The notes under the pieces: model-generated
Database searches by the model: none
Told to the model about the DNA's origin: nothing
Seen by the model: only the letters and a program-made list of their open reading frames with translations
Shown: positions 18,914 through 27,779 of the stretch, piece by piece
Numbering within the stretch: position 1 is the first letter of the stretch
How the letters are laid out: each line of letters opens with the position of its first letter
Translations under genes and position numbers: made by a program
Source: Vibrio rumoiensis
Lineage (GTDB): Bacteria > Pseudomonadota > Gammaproteobacteria > Enterobacterales > Vibrionaceae
Reading direction: 5' to 3'
Assembly (NCBI RefSeq): GCF_002218045.2
Contig: NZ_AP018686.1
Span: 372,001 to 436,000, forward strand
DNA length: 64,000 bases

Positions 18914-20098
18914 TTATTTATAAAGCAGGTTTTCGATGTCGGACTTATTCGCGGACTCTAGTTTTTCTACCGCTTTATCGAAAATTGGGTCTTTATAAGC
19001 GCGTTTAGCGTTTAGCATGTTCTCGTACGCAATATTTACGTCACGTTCTTTTAGGCCTTTGTAATCCCAAGTGTCGGTATTAACCACATTTTTTGCGACA
19101 AAGTTATAACCATTTTGCAGTGAGTGTTTATCGATGCTGTAGTTCCATACATCAACTTTAGCAAGTTCACCGTAACGGCCTAATAAATTATATGCTTCAA
19201 GGTTAAAGTTAGAATAGTGCCAAGGCTTAGTACGTTCTAGCTCAGCACCTTGCTTTCCTTCAATATCGAATTGCCCACCGATTCGACGCATTTGTGTGAT
19301 TTCTAAACGTTTTTTAGCAAGGTCCATATCATGTGTAAATAATGAGAATGCCACCACTTGTGCGTCATACCATGAGCCGTGATTGTTATGCCAGTTATCT
19401 TCTTCAAATCCATTACGGCTTGTCACTAGCCAATCTCGGAAGTCGGCATACCATTTCACCACGGCGTTGTATTCTTTATCTGTCATGGTTGGACGTATCA
19501 TTTCTACTGAATCCATCACGCCAATTAATAGACGGCTGTCAATAATACCAATACCACGACCGTCGACACGTCCAGGGATCGCTTGTGCGTGATCCATATT
19601 TGGATTCATTCTTGTTTTTGGATTAACAAACCATGCATCAAGTTGCTGCTTTGCTTTTTCTGCATAAGCTTTATTATCGGTAAAATAATAAGCGAGACCC
19701 AAGTTTTCCACATCTTTAGCGAAACGGATCATGCGCATTTTATCAGTAGCAGCCGTTTTAGTATCCATGTTGTATTCACCATCACGACGAATATAAGGTA
19801 ATCCATCTTTGGTGTCTGGGTTTGGCCACCAGTAAGGACCGAAACTGAAGTAATCATGCTTGTCACCACTGGCAGAAACTAACGTTTTGTTGGTTACGGG
19901 ATCGATTTCAACCTTTAAAGCTTTATTGGCTAGCGAGACTAATTTTTTGAGAGCAGGGTTACTGTCAGTCAGTTCAGCTTTATTTTTCGCAAGAATGTCG
20001 CCATCGTAAGAGATAAAGTTAATATCGGCGGCATAAAGTGCGTTAGAAAAAAAGCAAGTTGAAGCTAAAATTGCAGTAGCAAGTAGTGACTTTTTCAT
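18914..20098 (-). CDS. Secreted polysaccharide lyase of the Alginate_lyase fold, PL38-like
   Basis: 394 aa with signal peptide MKKSLLATAILASTCFFSNALYA (cleavage about 23/24), so periplasmic or secreted. The (alpha/alpha) toroid lyase family PF05426 is shown by SFGPYWWPNPDTKDGLPYIRRDGEYN (85-110), GRVDGRGIGIIDSRLLIG (177-193) and NNHGSWYDAQ (238-247), whose Asn-His-...-Tyr are the likely catalytic residues. This motif set resembles PL38 (described glucuronan and alginate lyases) more than PL5. Substrate therefore uncertain: poly-mannuronate or glucuronan. A KdgR-like box lies about 65 bases upstream of the start. Confidence 0.72.
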   Translation of the reverse strand: MKKSLLATAILASTCFFSNALYAADINFISYDGDILAKNKAELTDSNPALKKLVSLANKALKVEIDPVTNKTLVSASGDKHDYFSFGPYWWPNPDTKDGLPYIRRDGEYNMDTKTAATDKMRMIRFAKDVENLGLAYYFTDNKAYAEKAKQQLDAWFVNPKTRMNPNMDHAQAIPGRVDGRGIGIIDSRLLIGVMDSVEMIRPTMTDKEYNAVVKWYADFRDWLVTSRNGFEEDNWHNNHGSWYDAQVVAFSLFTHDMDLAKKRLEITQMRRIGGQFDIEGKQGAELERTKPWHYSNFNLEAYNLLGRYGELAKVDVWNYSIDKHSLQNGYNFVAKNVVNTDTWDYKGLKERDVNIAYENMLNAKRAYKDPIFDKAVEKLESANKSDIENLLYK

Positions 20099-20162
20099 TT
20101 GTCGTCCTTTTCTTATTTTCAGAGTAATTAAGTCAATAATTAAAAATGTTAGCTTTAATTAT

Positions 20163-20177
20163 TGAAATGATGGTTTA
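20163..20177. promoter_or_regulatory. KdgR-like operator before the PL38-like gene
   Basis: TGAAATGATGGTTTA fits TRAAAY-N3-RTTTYA at 11 of 12 positions. The rest of 20099-20341 contains no gene. Confidence 0.45.
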
Positions 20178-20341
20178 ATTATATATCAACACTGTTCTTT
20201 TTCATGTTTTTAAGGCGAAAATGTGACATTACTAACGAACTAAATGTCTAGATAAGAATGAAAGTTGTTACTGGTGTTGAACTAAGGAAGCAGATAAAAA
20301 AGGAGAGAGGAGTTAAAATGCTGAGTGTGTATGAAAATAAA

Positions 20342-20385
20342 AATGCCATGTCTGCTTTGACGAAAGGTCAAAATCACATGGCATT
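20342..20385 (-). terminator. Terminator after eda
   Basis: Arms AATGCCATGT (20342-20351) and ACATGGCATT (20376-20385), with an inner TTGAC/GTCAA stem, then a T-run on the minus strand. Confidence 0.8.
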
Positions 20386-20415
20386 ACAATTCAGTATTTA
20401 GGCCAAAAGGATATG

Positions 20416-21039
20416 CTATTTTAAAACAGTCGCCACTTCGGCAATTAATTTTGCTAACTCATCCCATTTTTCATTCTCGATTAAATCGTTCGGGATCATC
20501 CAAGTCCCCCCACAAGCAATAACCGCTGGGATCGCGAGGTAATCATTGACGTTTTTAGGATTCACTCCACCTGTTGGCATAAAGGTAATAGGGTAAACCG
20601 CGGTTAAGGCTTTCAGCATATTCACGCCACCAGAGGGCTCCGCTGGAAAAAACTTCAAAGTGTGTAAGCCCATCTCCATCGCTTGCTCAACCAGGCTTGG
20701 GTTATTGACACCAGGAATGATTGGTACGCCACGTTGCTGACAATATTTGACTGTGGTTGGATTAAAGCCTGGGCTAACTATAAAATCCACACCGGCTTCA
20801 ATTGATTCATCTACTTGCTTTGCAGTTAAAACGGTACCAGAGCCAATTAACATGTCAGGATAAGCCGCACGCATATTTTTTATCGCTTGGGCTGCTGCGG
20901 GTGTGCGAAAGGTGACTTCTGCGCATGGGAGCCCGTTTTCAACCAGTACTTGCGCGAGCTTAACGGCTTTGTCTGCATCATGAATCGCGATCACAGGTAC
21001 AACTTTAATTTTACTAAGGCGTTGATTTAAGGTTTTCAT
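20416..21039 (-). CDS. eda: KDPG/KHG aldolase
   Basis: 207-aa class I aldolase that splits 2-keto-3-deoxy-6-phosphogluconate into pyruvate and glyceraldehyde-3-phosphate, the last step of the pathway. Active-site blocks: LPCAEVTFRTPAA (catalytic Glu), IVSPGFNP, and the Schiff-base lysine in LHTLKFFPAEPSGG; MPTGGVNPKN is the phosphate site. Thirty-eight bases downstream of kdgK on the same strand, clearly co-transcribed, and closed by a strong terminator. Most vibrios have a separate chromosomal eda for the Entner-Doudoroff pathway, so this is probably a dedicated copy. Confidence 0.93.
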   Translation of the reverse strand: MKTLNQRLSKIKVVPVIAIHDADKAVKLAQVLVENGLPCAEVTFRTPAAAQAIKNMRAAYPDMLIGSGTVLTAKQVDESIEAGVDFIVSPGFNPTTVKYCQQRGVPIIPGVNNPSLVEQAMEMGLHTLKFFPAEPSGGVNMLKALTAVYPITFMPTGGVNPKNVNDYLAIPAVIACGGTWMIPNDLIENEKWDELAKLIAEVATVLK

Positions 21040-21077
21040 TTTGGATCCTTGCTGGAATTTAAAAAAATAAATATTGA

Positions 21078-22010
21078 TTAGTTAAGTGCTGGCATTTTAT
21101 CGCTTGGAATAATGGCCCCCGGAAAGCAGATAACCGTGCCCGCTAATGTGTGTCCCATTTGTGCCGATTGTTCTATCGTGCCACCGAGTAAGCGTTTGGC
21201 TAAATAACCTGCGCTAAATGAATCACCGGCGGCGGTCGTATCAATAATGCCACTTACCGGCTTCGGTGCGACCTCAATACATTGATCGACGGTTATTACA
21301 AAGCAAGCTTGTGCGCCACGCTTGATCACAATTTCGCTCACACCTAAGGCTTGGCTACGTTCAATCGTTTGTTGTTCAGAAATATCACCATATAGCATTT
21401 GTTCATCATCATAAGTGAGAAAAGCAATATCGGTTAATTTCAGCATAGTGCGGTAAGCCTGCTGTGCTTGTGTTTTTGTTTCCCATAAAGCCGGACGATA
21501 GTTGTTATCAAAGGCAACTTTGCAACCTTTGGCTTTACATGCAGTTAAAATAGTAAAAAGTTTATCTAAGGCTTCAGCCGGTAAAATTGCCAGACTAACA
21601 CCACTTAAGTAAATCAGTTGATTTTGACTTAATGAGCCGATGACAGCATCAGTTGTTTTTTCCAGTAACCAGTAACGCGCTGCGGCATCATTACGCCAGT
21701 ATTGGAACGTGCGCTCACCATCTGGTGTGGTTGAAATTGAATACAGCCCTGGCAGTTTAGTGTCCGAAATATGGACAAAATCGGTATTGATATTTTCTTG
21801 TTGCCATGAGTCTAACATCGCAACACTGAATGGATCTTTACCTAACCCCGTAACATACGAAGTAGTTAATTGATGCGAGTGGGTTAACCGTGAAAGGTAC
21901 AATGCAGTATTTAGTGTGTCGCCGCCAAAGCTTTGCTTATAGGTCGCATCACCTGTTTTTTGTAACTCGACCATACATTCACCAATGATGGCAATACAAT
22001 TCGCTTGCAT
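21078..22010 (-). CDS. kdgK: 2-keto-3-deoxygluconate kinase
   Basis: 310-aa cytoplasmic PfkB-family sugar kinase phosphorylating KDG to KDPG. Seen: IGECMVELQ at the N-terminus, QSFGGDTLNTALYLSRL (substrate Gly-Gly), FQYWRNDAAARYW, and the ATP/catalytic block DTTAAGDSFSAGYLAKRL with the catalytic Asp. Matches KdgK over other PfkB kinases by GGDTLNTA and YWRNDAAAR. First gene of a kdgK-eda unit with its own perfect KdgR-like box about 65 bases upstream. Confidence 0.92.
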   Translation of the reverse strand: MQANCIAIIGECMVELQKTGDATYKQSFGGDTLNTALYLSRLTHSHQLTTSYVTGLGKDPFSVAMLDSWQQENINTDFVHISDTKLPGLYSISTTPDGERTFQYWRNDAAARYWLLEKTTDAVIGSLSQNQLIYLSGVSLAILPAEALDKLFTILTACKAKGCKVAFDNNYRPALWETKTQAQQAYRTMLKLTDIAFLTYDDEQMLYGDISEQQTIERSQALGVSEIVIKRGAQACFVITVDQCIEVAPKPVSGIIDTTAAGDSFSAGYLAKRLLGGTIEQSAQMGHTLAGTVICFPGAIIPSDKMPALN

Positions 22011-22073
22011 GAAAAATCTCCTTATTCAATATCATTCTATTATTCATAATTGATTGCTACTGGTCAATTAAAA

Positions 22074-22088
22074 TGAAATGGTATTTTA
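22074..22088. promoter_or_regulatory. KdgR-like operator before kdgK-eda
   Basis: TGAAATGGTATTTTA matches all 12 fixed positions of TRAAAY-N3-RTTTYA, and the flanks (AAA before, TTT after) extend the symmetry. Confidence 0.65.
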
Positions 22089-22128
22089 TTTTTGTGTGAC
22101 GCAGATGGGTTGTTAAATTGAAAGTATA

Positions 22129-22650
22129 TTAATTATCGAATTCAATTTTCTTCTCATTACGATATAGTCGCATGATGGTGAACAAATTAACGGTAAGTAA
22201 AGTCGCTTCTAGCAATGAACCACCAATAGAACCAATAAAGATATTATTGGCAAGCCAGCATATCGTCCCAATGATGAAGGCGATCCGCATTTGGATTCCT
22301 TTTAAATGGAAAATAGCAATCGTACCTAATATTGAACCGAGAATAGGCAGTAGATCGAGTGCGCCATTTGCCATCCATAAGCCTAGTACGGCACTGACGA
22401 CGATAAAAAAAGCTGAAGCAATTTTGGATGAGGTATGTATTGCCGTACCGGTACGCAAGAATGAAAGAAATGTGCTGATAGCTGAAATATCAGAGCCGAG
22501 AAGGTAAAAATGCAATACGTTATTGAGTTGGAAAATAAGCATAACGAGCTTGAGTTTTCGATCGTCTTTTTGATAAAAGGTAGAAATCCCTAAAGCAAAG
22601 CTAAGAAAACCAAGCCATTGAGCGAAAGGTAAATCCAATAGATATTGCAT
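22129..22650 (-). CDS. YgjV-family inner-membrane protein, copy 1
   Basis: 173-aa protein with about five hydrophobic segments. Start FAQWLGFLSFALGISTFYQKDDRKLKL and end SIGGSLLEATLLTVNLFTIMRLYRNEKK match the YgjV (Imp-YgjV) family. Function is unknown. In E. coli ygjV lies directly beside uxaA-uxaC, so linkage to uronate genes is recurrent. A second copy, about four-fifths identical by eye and of the same length, lies at 35059-35580. Stands between the rpiB-like/kdgF/kduD operon and kdgK. Confidence 0.82.
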   Translation of the reverse strand: MQYLLDLPFAQWLGFLSFALGISTFYQKDDRKLKLVMLIFQLNNVLHFYLLGSDISAISTFLSFLRTGTAIHTSSKIASAFFIVVSAVLGLWMANGALDLLPILGSILGTIAIFHLKGIQMRIAFIIGTICWLANNIFIGSIGGSLLEATLLTVNLFTIMRLYRNEKKIEFDN

Positions 22651-22769
22651 ATATGATCCTTAAAAAACGAAACTAGAAAAGATAAGTCGCCGAGTGGTTT
22701 TTAAGTGAGCCATCTCATTGGTCATTACTGAGATTGATTTGTGTAAGTAACAGGTGTGTTTGAATAATA

Positions 22770-22795
22770 AAAAAAAACCGACCAAGAAGGCCGGC
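22770..22795 (-). terminator. Terminator after the rpiB-like gene
   Basis: On the minus strand CCGGCC pairs with GGTCGG (one G-U) around a 5-nt loop, then nine T. Confidence 0.75.
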
Positions 22796-22830
22796 AAAGT
22801 AGGTCACTATACTTATATACTTTGAGGGTA

Positions 22831-23469
22831 TTAAGCTAGGATTTCACGTACAAACGCTTTGATTTCATCATTTTGGCAGTTATCAAAGAAACACTGTTGG
22901 AAACGCTCGCCAGTCACGGCTGTTTTCACTAATTCTGAATCGATAGCACGTAGCGAATCTAAGTAGCTGTCTTTGTTGATTGCTGCTTTCACTTGACTAA
23001 GAATTCCGGCATTTTGCACTTGTGGAGCTTTACGCTCTACTGGGTAACCTTCACCGCGTGGGCCGTTGAATGCTTTTTCGAAGATGTAACGAGCGTTCAA
23101 TTCTGCAGCCCAGCCAAAGCCTTTTGCAAACGCAAGAGCTAGCGCATTACCATTGTTGATTTGGTTGAATAAAAAAGCATCGGATGGATCAAGACAGTAG
23201 CCACATGCTACTCCAGGATGTAGGTTTAATGACATCATTGCGCCTTGGCCTGTGCCGCAACCAGAAACCACAAAATCTACTGCTTGAGAATTAAGTAGTA
23301 AACTAGCTTGAATACCAAGGTGGATATAAGTTAGATGATGATCATTTTCATCGCTCATACCCACGTTAGCAACGGTGTGGCCTAGTGGCTCAACAACGCT
23401 AGTCAATTCATTTAGGATAGTTGCGTTTTTGCCAGCTTGGCTATTTTCCATCATTAGTGCGATTTTCAT
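22831..23469 (-). CDS. RpiB/LacA/LacB-family isomerase, probable DhuI-type uronate isomerase
   Basis: 212 aa from the ATG at 23469, which has GGAGAAAG just upstream; the longer frame (to 23508) has no ribosome site. RpiB fold shown by IALMMENSQAGKN, VVSGCGTGQGAMMSLN (phosphate/sugar loop) and the C-terminal CFFDNCQND. In streptococcal GAG catabolism an RpiB-like protein (DhuI) replaces KduI and isomerises the unsaturated uronate product to 3-deoxy-D-glycero-2,5-hexodiulosonate, the substrate of KduD/DhuD. No KduI is present here while kdgF and kduD are adjacent in the same operon, so the DhuI role is well supported but inferred. Confidence 0.78.
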   Translation of the reverse strand: MKIALMMENSQAGKNATILNELTSVVEPLGHTVANVGMSDENDHHLTYIHLGIQASLLLNSQAVDFVVSGCGTGQGAMMSLNLHPGVACGYCLDPSDAFLFNQINNGNALALAFAKGFGWAAELNARYIFEKAFNGPRGEGYPVERKAPQVQNAGILSQVKAAINKDSYLDSLRAIDSELVKTAVTGERFQQCFFDNCQNDEIKAFVREILA

Positions 23470-23552
23470 TTTCTTTCTCCAGTAAGGAATTTTAAAATAT
23501 ATTGTCACCGCATATTTTAGTTGAAATATAAACGGCTATAGCTTGATCTAAG

Positions 23553-23879
23553 TTATTGGCTGATAAAGTCTTTACGCATTGGTGTAAAGGTATCGAGTAA
23601 CACACCAGCTTTTAAGCATGTGCAACCGTGCATAATATTGGGTTCTTTATACAACGCATCACCGGCTTTGACTATCTTGGTTTGTTCGCCAATGGTGAAC
23701 TCAAATTCGCCAGAAAGTACGTAAGTAACTTGCTCGTGTGGGTGATTATGTAATGCACCAATCGCCCCATCTTCAAAATACACTTCAACCGACATGACAT
23801 TGTCACTATAGGCTAGAATTTTACGAGAAACGCCGTTGCCGAGATCTTCTAATTTAACTTCTTTATTATAAATAAACAT
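23553..23879 (-). CDS. kdgF: KdgF, cupin that linearises unsaturated uronates
   Basis: 108-aa single-domain cupin. KdgF speeds conversion of 4,5-unsaturated galacturonate/mannuronate/guluronate to the open-chain keto sugar. Metal-binding cupin motif 1 is GALHNHPHEQVTYVLSGEFEF (His-His-Gln-His type, about 57-77) and motif 2 is EPNIMHGCTCL. Start at 23879 chosen for AAAGGAAAG 5-10 bases upstream. Lies between kduD and the rpiB-like isomerase, exactly the order expected for the route DHU to DKI to DKII to KDG. Confidence 0.9.
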   Translation of the reverse strand: MFIYNKEVKLEDLGNGVSRKILAYSDNVMSVEVYFEDGAIGALHNHPHEQVTYVLSGEFEFTIGEQTKIVKAGDALYKEPNIMHGCTCLKAGVLLDTFTPMRKDFISQ

Positions 23880-23962
23880 GGTCTTTCCTTTGCAAAGTGA
23901 TATTGATATGACATTTCTCACCAATATTAATATCCGCTTTGTACGTTATATAGTTGGGATAA

Positions 23963-24724
23963 TTAACGAGCTAACCAACCGCCATCAACTGCAATAGTGT
24001 AGCCGTTAATGTAGCTTGCAGCATCCGATGCTAAGAATACACAAGGACCAGCAACATCGGCAGGTGTTCCCCAACGATCAGCAGGAATACGCTCTAAAAT
24101 AGCTTTGCTACGTTCTTCATCAGCAAGCAGTGCTGCGGTATTGTTGGTTGCCATGTAACCAGGGGCAATAGCATTGACGTTAATACCATGTTTTGCCCAT
24201 TCATTGGCCATGGCGCGAGTGATACCCATAACTGCACTTTTTGATGCAGTGTAAGAAGGTACGCGGATACCACCTTGGAAAGAAAGCATTGATGCGATGT
24301 TGATGATCTTACCGCCATTGCCTTGAGCGATGAATTGCTTAGCAACCGCTTGAGACATGAAGAATACGGTTTTAGAGTTGATGTTCATGACATCATCCCA
24401 GTTCTGCTCAGAGAACTCGATAGCATCTTCACGGCGAATGATACCGGCGTTGTTTACTAAGATGTCAATTTGGCCAAATTCAGCCAGTGCTTTCTCAATA
24501 ATTGTTGGGATGTCGTCTTGCTTTAGAAGGTTTGCACGAACATCAAGGAAAGTGTGACCACCTGCGTTCATTAGCTCGATGGTTTCTTCTGGTGCGGTGT
24601 AGTTAACACCAACCACTTTACAGCCTGCTTGTGCTAGCCCTAGAGCCATGCCTTGACCAAGACCAGTATCACAACCAGTAACAATTGCTACTTTACCTTT
24701 AAGATTAAATGCATTCAGAATCAT
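23963..24724 (-). CDS. kduD: 2-dehydro-3-deoxy-D-gluconate 5-dehydrogenase (KduD/DhuD)
   Basis: 253-aa short-chain dehydrogenase reducing 2,5-diketo-3-deoxygluconate to KDG with NAD(P)H. Features: cofactor loop TGCDTGLGQGMA, NNAG, catalytic Ser/Tyr/Lys in IASMLSFQGG ... PSYTASKSAVMG, and IAPGYMATNNTAAL, which is characteristic of KduD. First gene of the kduD-kdgF-rpiB-like operon and divergent from kdgR over 260 bases with a KdgR-like box. A DehR-type DEH reductase, usual in Vibrio alginate clusters, is not present. Confidence 0.92.
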   Translation of the reverse strand: MILNAFNLKGKVAIVTGCDTGLGQGMALGLAQAGCKVVGVNYTAPEETIELMNAGGHTFLDVRANLLKQDDIPTIIEKALAEFGQIDILVNNAGIIRREDAIEFSEQNWDDVMNINSKTVFFMSQAVAKQFIAQGNGGKIINIASMLSFQGGIRVPSYTASKSAVMGITRAMANEWAKHGINVNAIAPGYMATNNTAALLADEERSKAILERIPADRWGTPADVAGPCVFLASDAASYINGYTIAVDGGWLAR

Positions 24725-24800
24725 AGTTATTTCCCTTAGTGCCTAGCTTGGCAATTAATAAATACAGTGTTTTGCTTCAGTGTTGTCACAGTAGCAATAG

Positions 24801-24815
24801 TGAAACGTGTTTTCA
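24801..24815. promoter_or_regulatory. KdgR-like operator in the kduD-kdgR divergent region
   Basis: TGAAACGTGTTTTCA fits TRAAAY-N3-RTTTYA at 11 of 12 positions, about 75 bases from the kduD start. A half-site GTTTCATT follows near 24833. Confidence 0.6.
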
Positions 24816-24984
24816 ATAATTTTTAAAAAGCCGTTTCATTAAAAGTGACGGAAATCTAATTTATTCAAAATACTTGAGTTCTATTTCATTTTTTTGAACT
24901 GGTCGTTTTAAAAAAAATGGCATACGTATAGAATGAGGCTGTTAATTGAAATCTTATTTTATGAATTTGAAGGTATAAACAGCT

Positions 24985-25779
24985 ATGGATAAAGGAAAGC
25001 AACCCGATGCCGTTTCATCAGTGATGAAACTATTTGGTATTTTGCAAGCCTTGGGTGAGCAAAAAGATATCGGCATCACTGAGTTATCCCAGCGTCTAAT
25101 GATGTCAAAAAGTACGACATATCGTTTTTTACAGACAATGAAAATGTTGGGTTTTGTGGATCAAGAAGGTGAAGCAGATAAGTATTCATTAACCTTGAAG
25201 CTTTTTGAAGTAGGCGCTAAGTCTTTAGAGTATGTGGATATTATTTCACTTGCTGACAAAGAGATGAGATACATTTCTGAGCAAACCAACGAAGCGTTGC
25301 ACTTAGGTGCCCTAGACATGGACCATATTATTTATACGCATAAAATAGACTCTAACTATAATCTGCGTATGCAATCTCGTATTGGTCGTCGTAATCCTCT
25401 TTATAGTACGGCAATTGGTAAGGTTCTGTTGGCTGATCGCACTGAGGAGTTTGTGCGTGAAACATTGAAAGATGTTGAATTTATTAAGCACACAGAAAAA
25501 ACCCATGAAAATGTTGATCAACTATTGGCTGAATTAAAAATAGTAAAACAACAAGGGTATGCGGAAGATAATGAAGAACAAGAGCCTGGTTTGCGTTGTA
25601 TTGGCGCACCAGTGTATGACCGTTTTGGTCATGTGATCGCAGGGTTATCGATTTCTTTCCCGACGATTCGTTTTGATGAAAACAGAATGTCTTATTATGT
25701 CGATTTACTGCAAACGGCTTGTAAAAATATCTCAGAGCATTTGGGATATCACGAATATCCAATGTCTAAAGCATCGTAA
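24985..25779 (+). CDS. kdgR: KdgR, IclR-family repressor of uronate catabolism
   Basis: 264-aa transcription factor. N-terminal winged helix (KQPDAVSSVMKLFGILQALGE ... ITELSQRLMMSKSTTYRFLQTMK) is almost the same as E. coli KdgR, and the C-terminal IclR ligand domain matches too (SRIGRRNPLYSTAIGKVLLA, EDNEEQEPGLRCIGAPVYDRFGHVIAGLSISFPT). In enterobacteria KdgR represses kdgM, kdgK, kdu and lyase genes and is released by KDG. Divergent from kduD. The near identity of the recognition helix supports the operator pattern found at eight places in this island. Confidence 0.95.
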   Translation: MDKGKQPDAVSSVMKLFGILQALGEQKDIGITELSQRLMMSKSTTYRFLQTMKMLGFVDQEGEADKYSLTLKLFEVGAKSLEYVDIISLADKEMRYISEQTNEALHLGALDMDHIIYTHKIDSNYNLRMQSRIGRRNPLYSTAIGKVLLADRTEEFVRETLKDVEFIKHTEKTHENVDQLLAELKIVKQQGYAEDNEEQEPGLRCIGAPVYDRFGHVIAGLSISFPTIRFDENRMSYYVDLLQTACKNISEHLGYHEYPMSKAS

Positions 25780-25797
25780 TTAAAATAAATATGAGAT

Positions 25798-25826
25798 AAA
25801 AAAGCAGCGTTGTGCTGCTTTTTTTG
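25798..25826 (+). terminator. Terminator after kdgR
   Basis: GCAGC (25804-25808) and GCTGC (25814-25818), flanked by an A-run and T7. Confidence 0.8.
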
Positions 25827-25913
25827 TGCCCGAAAGCAAAGTTTTCATTCTTTTTATTATATTTGAAATCACGTTTTGATATTGTGTGTGAAAGTTTTTT
25901 GAGGGTTCATTCA

Positions 25914-27776
25914 ATGAGTAATGCTTTATTACCTAACATTTATGATTTTGTGGTACGTATTGATCCTTTCGATAAGTTACCAGAATCAGTGGTTAAGGAA
26001 GTCGTTAGTAAAGTTAAGATCACCTATTTATCAAAAGGTGAAGAAATTCATTTTAGCTCGAATTGTGAAGAGCGCTTTCTTTACATTATTCGTACCGGTG
26101 CCGTTGAGCAGCGGATGAAAGATGGCTCATTACGAGCAAGGCTAGGGGAAGATGATCAGTTCGGGTTTACTTTCTTAGAACCACTGGCCGACAGTGAAGA
26201 TGGTTACACAGCCGTCGCGTTGACAGATAGCTTACTCTACCTTATCCCTCATTCGACTTTACAAAATCTTCTTAAAGAGAACCCTCAGTTTTCTGAATAT
26301 TTTGACACTCGAGCTCGGGCAAGGTTGAACTCAGCGCTTTATCGGGTTACTCCTGATAATAAAGGGCCTTATTACCGTAAGGTTTCCGAGATCGCGAGTG
26401 AAAACATCGCAATAGTGGATAAAAATACCAGCATTAAACAAGTCGCTTCTTATATGTGTGGCGAAATGCGTTCGTCTTGTGCGGTGGTGAAAGATTGCAA
26501 TGATATTGTTGGTGTGATTACGGATAGAGACATGACCACGAGAGTCGTGTCACAAGGCATCGATACCGAGCAACCTATTTTGATGGTGATGACGACGAAT
26601 CCTCAGTTGATTCATTCCGATGCGACGGTTTTAGAAGCCATCTCATTAATGATGCAATTTAATATTCGTTGCTTGCCAGTCGTTCAAGGTCAAAAAGTGA
26701 TTGGCTTGATTACCACGACTCATCTGGTTCATAACCATAGAACCCAAGCGTTATTCTTAATTGAAAAGATTAAATACTCCAATTCCATTGAGTCACTTAA
26801 AACACTAAAAGAAGAGCGCCAAACCATTTTCTCTTCTTTAGTAGAAAGCCAGGTAGGTTCACATATCGTTTCTTCGGTAATGTCGATGATAATGGATGCC
26901 TTTAATCGACGTATTATTCAACTAGCACAAGAAACGTTGGGTCCTGCACCGTGCGATTATGCTTGGATTGTTGCTGGATCACATGCACGTAATGAAGTGC
27001 ATTTGTTATCCGATCAAGATAGTGCGCTCATCCTTGATGACTCTGCAACCTCAGCTGATATGGCATATTTCACACATCTAGCCATGATCGTCTGTAATGG
27101 GTTGGATGCCTGTGGTTATCCGTTGTGCGATGGTAAGTACATGGCTGCAACGCCGAAATGGTGCCAACCTTTGTCTCGCTGGAAAGAATATTATCGTAAA
27201 TGGGTCAGCACCCCTGAATATAACAAACTACTGAATATCAGCGTGTTTTTAGAAGTGCGCTCTTTGTATGGTAATGCTGAGTTGGCCACTGAGTTACAAC
27301 AGCATTTACATGATTGCATAGAACAAAGTCACCGTTTTATTCCGTCATTGGTACGTGATGCGATTGATACCCAACCACCACTTGGCATTTTCAATAATCT
27401 AGTACTCGAAAAAACCGGAGATAACAGCCGTACACTAAATATTAAAAAATACGCTTTAAACCTGATTATTGATTTAGCACGTATTTATAGTCTCTCGGCA
27501 AAGGGTACGCTCACGGGAACGGAAGAGCGCTTTGAGTGGGCATATCAACAAGGCGTGATGACCGAGCAAAGCTATAAAAATATCATTGGTGCTTATCGCT
27601 TTATCACTCAAGTTCGTTTTACTCACCAAAATGAGTCGTTGAAATTGGGTAACAAGCCGGATAACCATATTGATCCACAAACATTCAGTAGTTTTGAACG
27701 TAAGCATTTAAAAGATGCCTTCAAGATCATCAATGAGCTACAAGATGGCGCAAAACTTCGCTTTACCAAAGGATAG
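25914..27776 (+). CDS. cNMP-binding/CBS/DUF294 putative nucleotidyltransferase regulator
   Basis: 620 aa from the ATG at 25914 (GAGGG 8-12 bases upstream); the longer open frame starts in the terminator. Domain order: cyclic-nucleotide-binding-like beta-barrel (about 15-130), a CBS pair (about 155-290, VVKDCNDIVGVITDRDMT ... CLPVVQGQKVIGLITTTHL), DUF294 nucleotidyltransferase domain with AGSHARNEVHLLSDQDSALI (about 355-375; GSxARxE...DxD is the metal/nucleotide motif), and the DUF294 C-terminal helical domain. Usually paired with the exonuclease gene that follows 3 bases later. Target is unknown; a role in signalling carbon or acetate status is proposed for relatives. Confidence 0.83.
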   Translation: MSNALLPNIYDFVVRIDPFDKLPESVVKEVVSKVKITYLSKGEEIHFSSNCEERFLYIIRTGAVEQRMKDGSLRARLGEDDQFGFTFLEPLADSEDGYTAVALTDSLLYLIPHSTLQNLLKENPQFSEYFDTRARARLNSALYRVTPDNKGPYYRKVSEIASENIAIVDKNTSIKQVASYMCGEMRSSCAVVKDCNDIVGVITDRDMTTRVVSQGIDTEQPILMVMTTNPQLIHSDATVLEAISLMMQFNIRCLPVVQGQKVIGLITTTHLVHNHRTQALFLIEKIKYSNSIESLKTLKEERQTIFSSLVESQVGSHIVSSVMSMIMDAFNRRIIQLAQETLGPAPCDYAWIVAGSHARNEVHLLSDQDSALILDDSATSADMAYFTHLAMIVCNGLDACGYPLCDGKYMAATPKWCQPLSRWKEYYRKWVSTPEYNKLLNISVFLEVRSLYGNAELATELQQHLHDCIEQSHRFIPSLVRDAIDTQPPLGIFNNLVLEKTGDNSRTLNIKKYALNLIIDLARIYSLSAKGTLTGTEERFEWAYQQGVMTEQSYKNIIGAYRFITQVRFTHQNESLKLGNKPDNHIDPQTFSSFERKHLKDAFKIINELQDGAKLRFTKG

Positions 27777-27779
27777 GTC

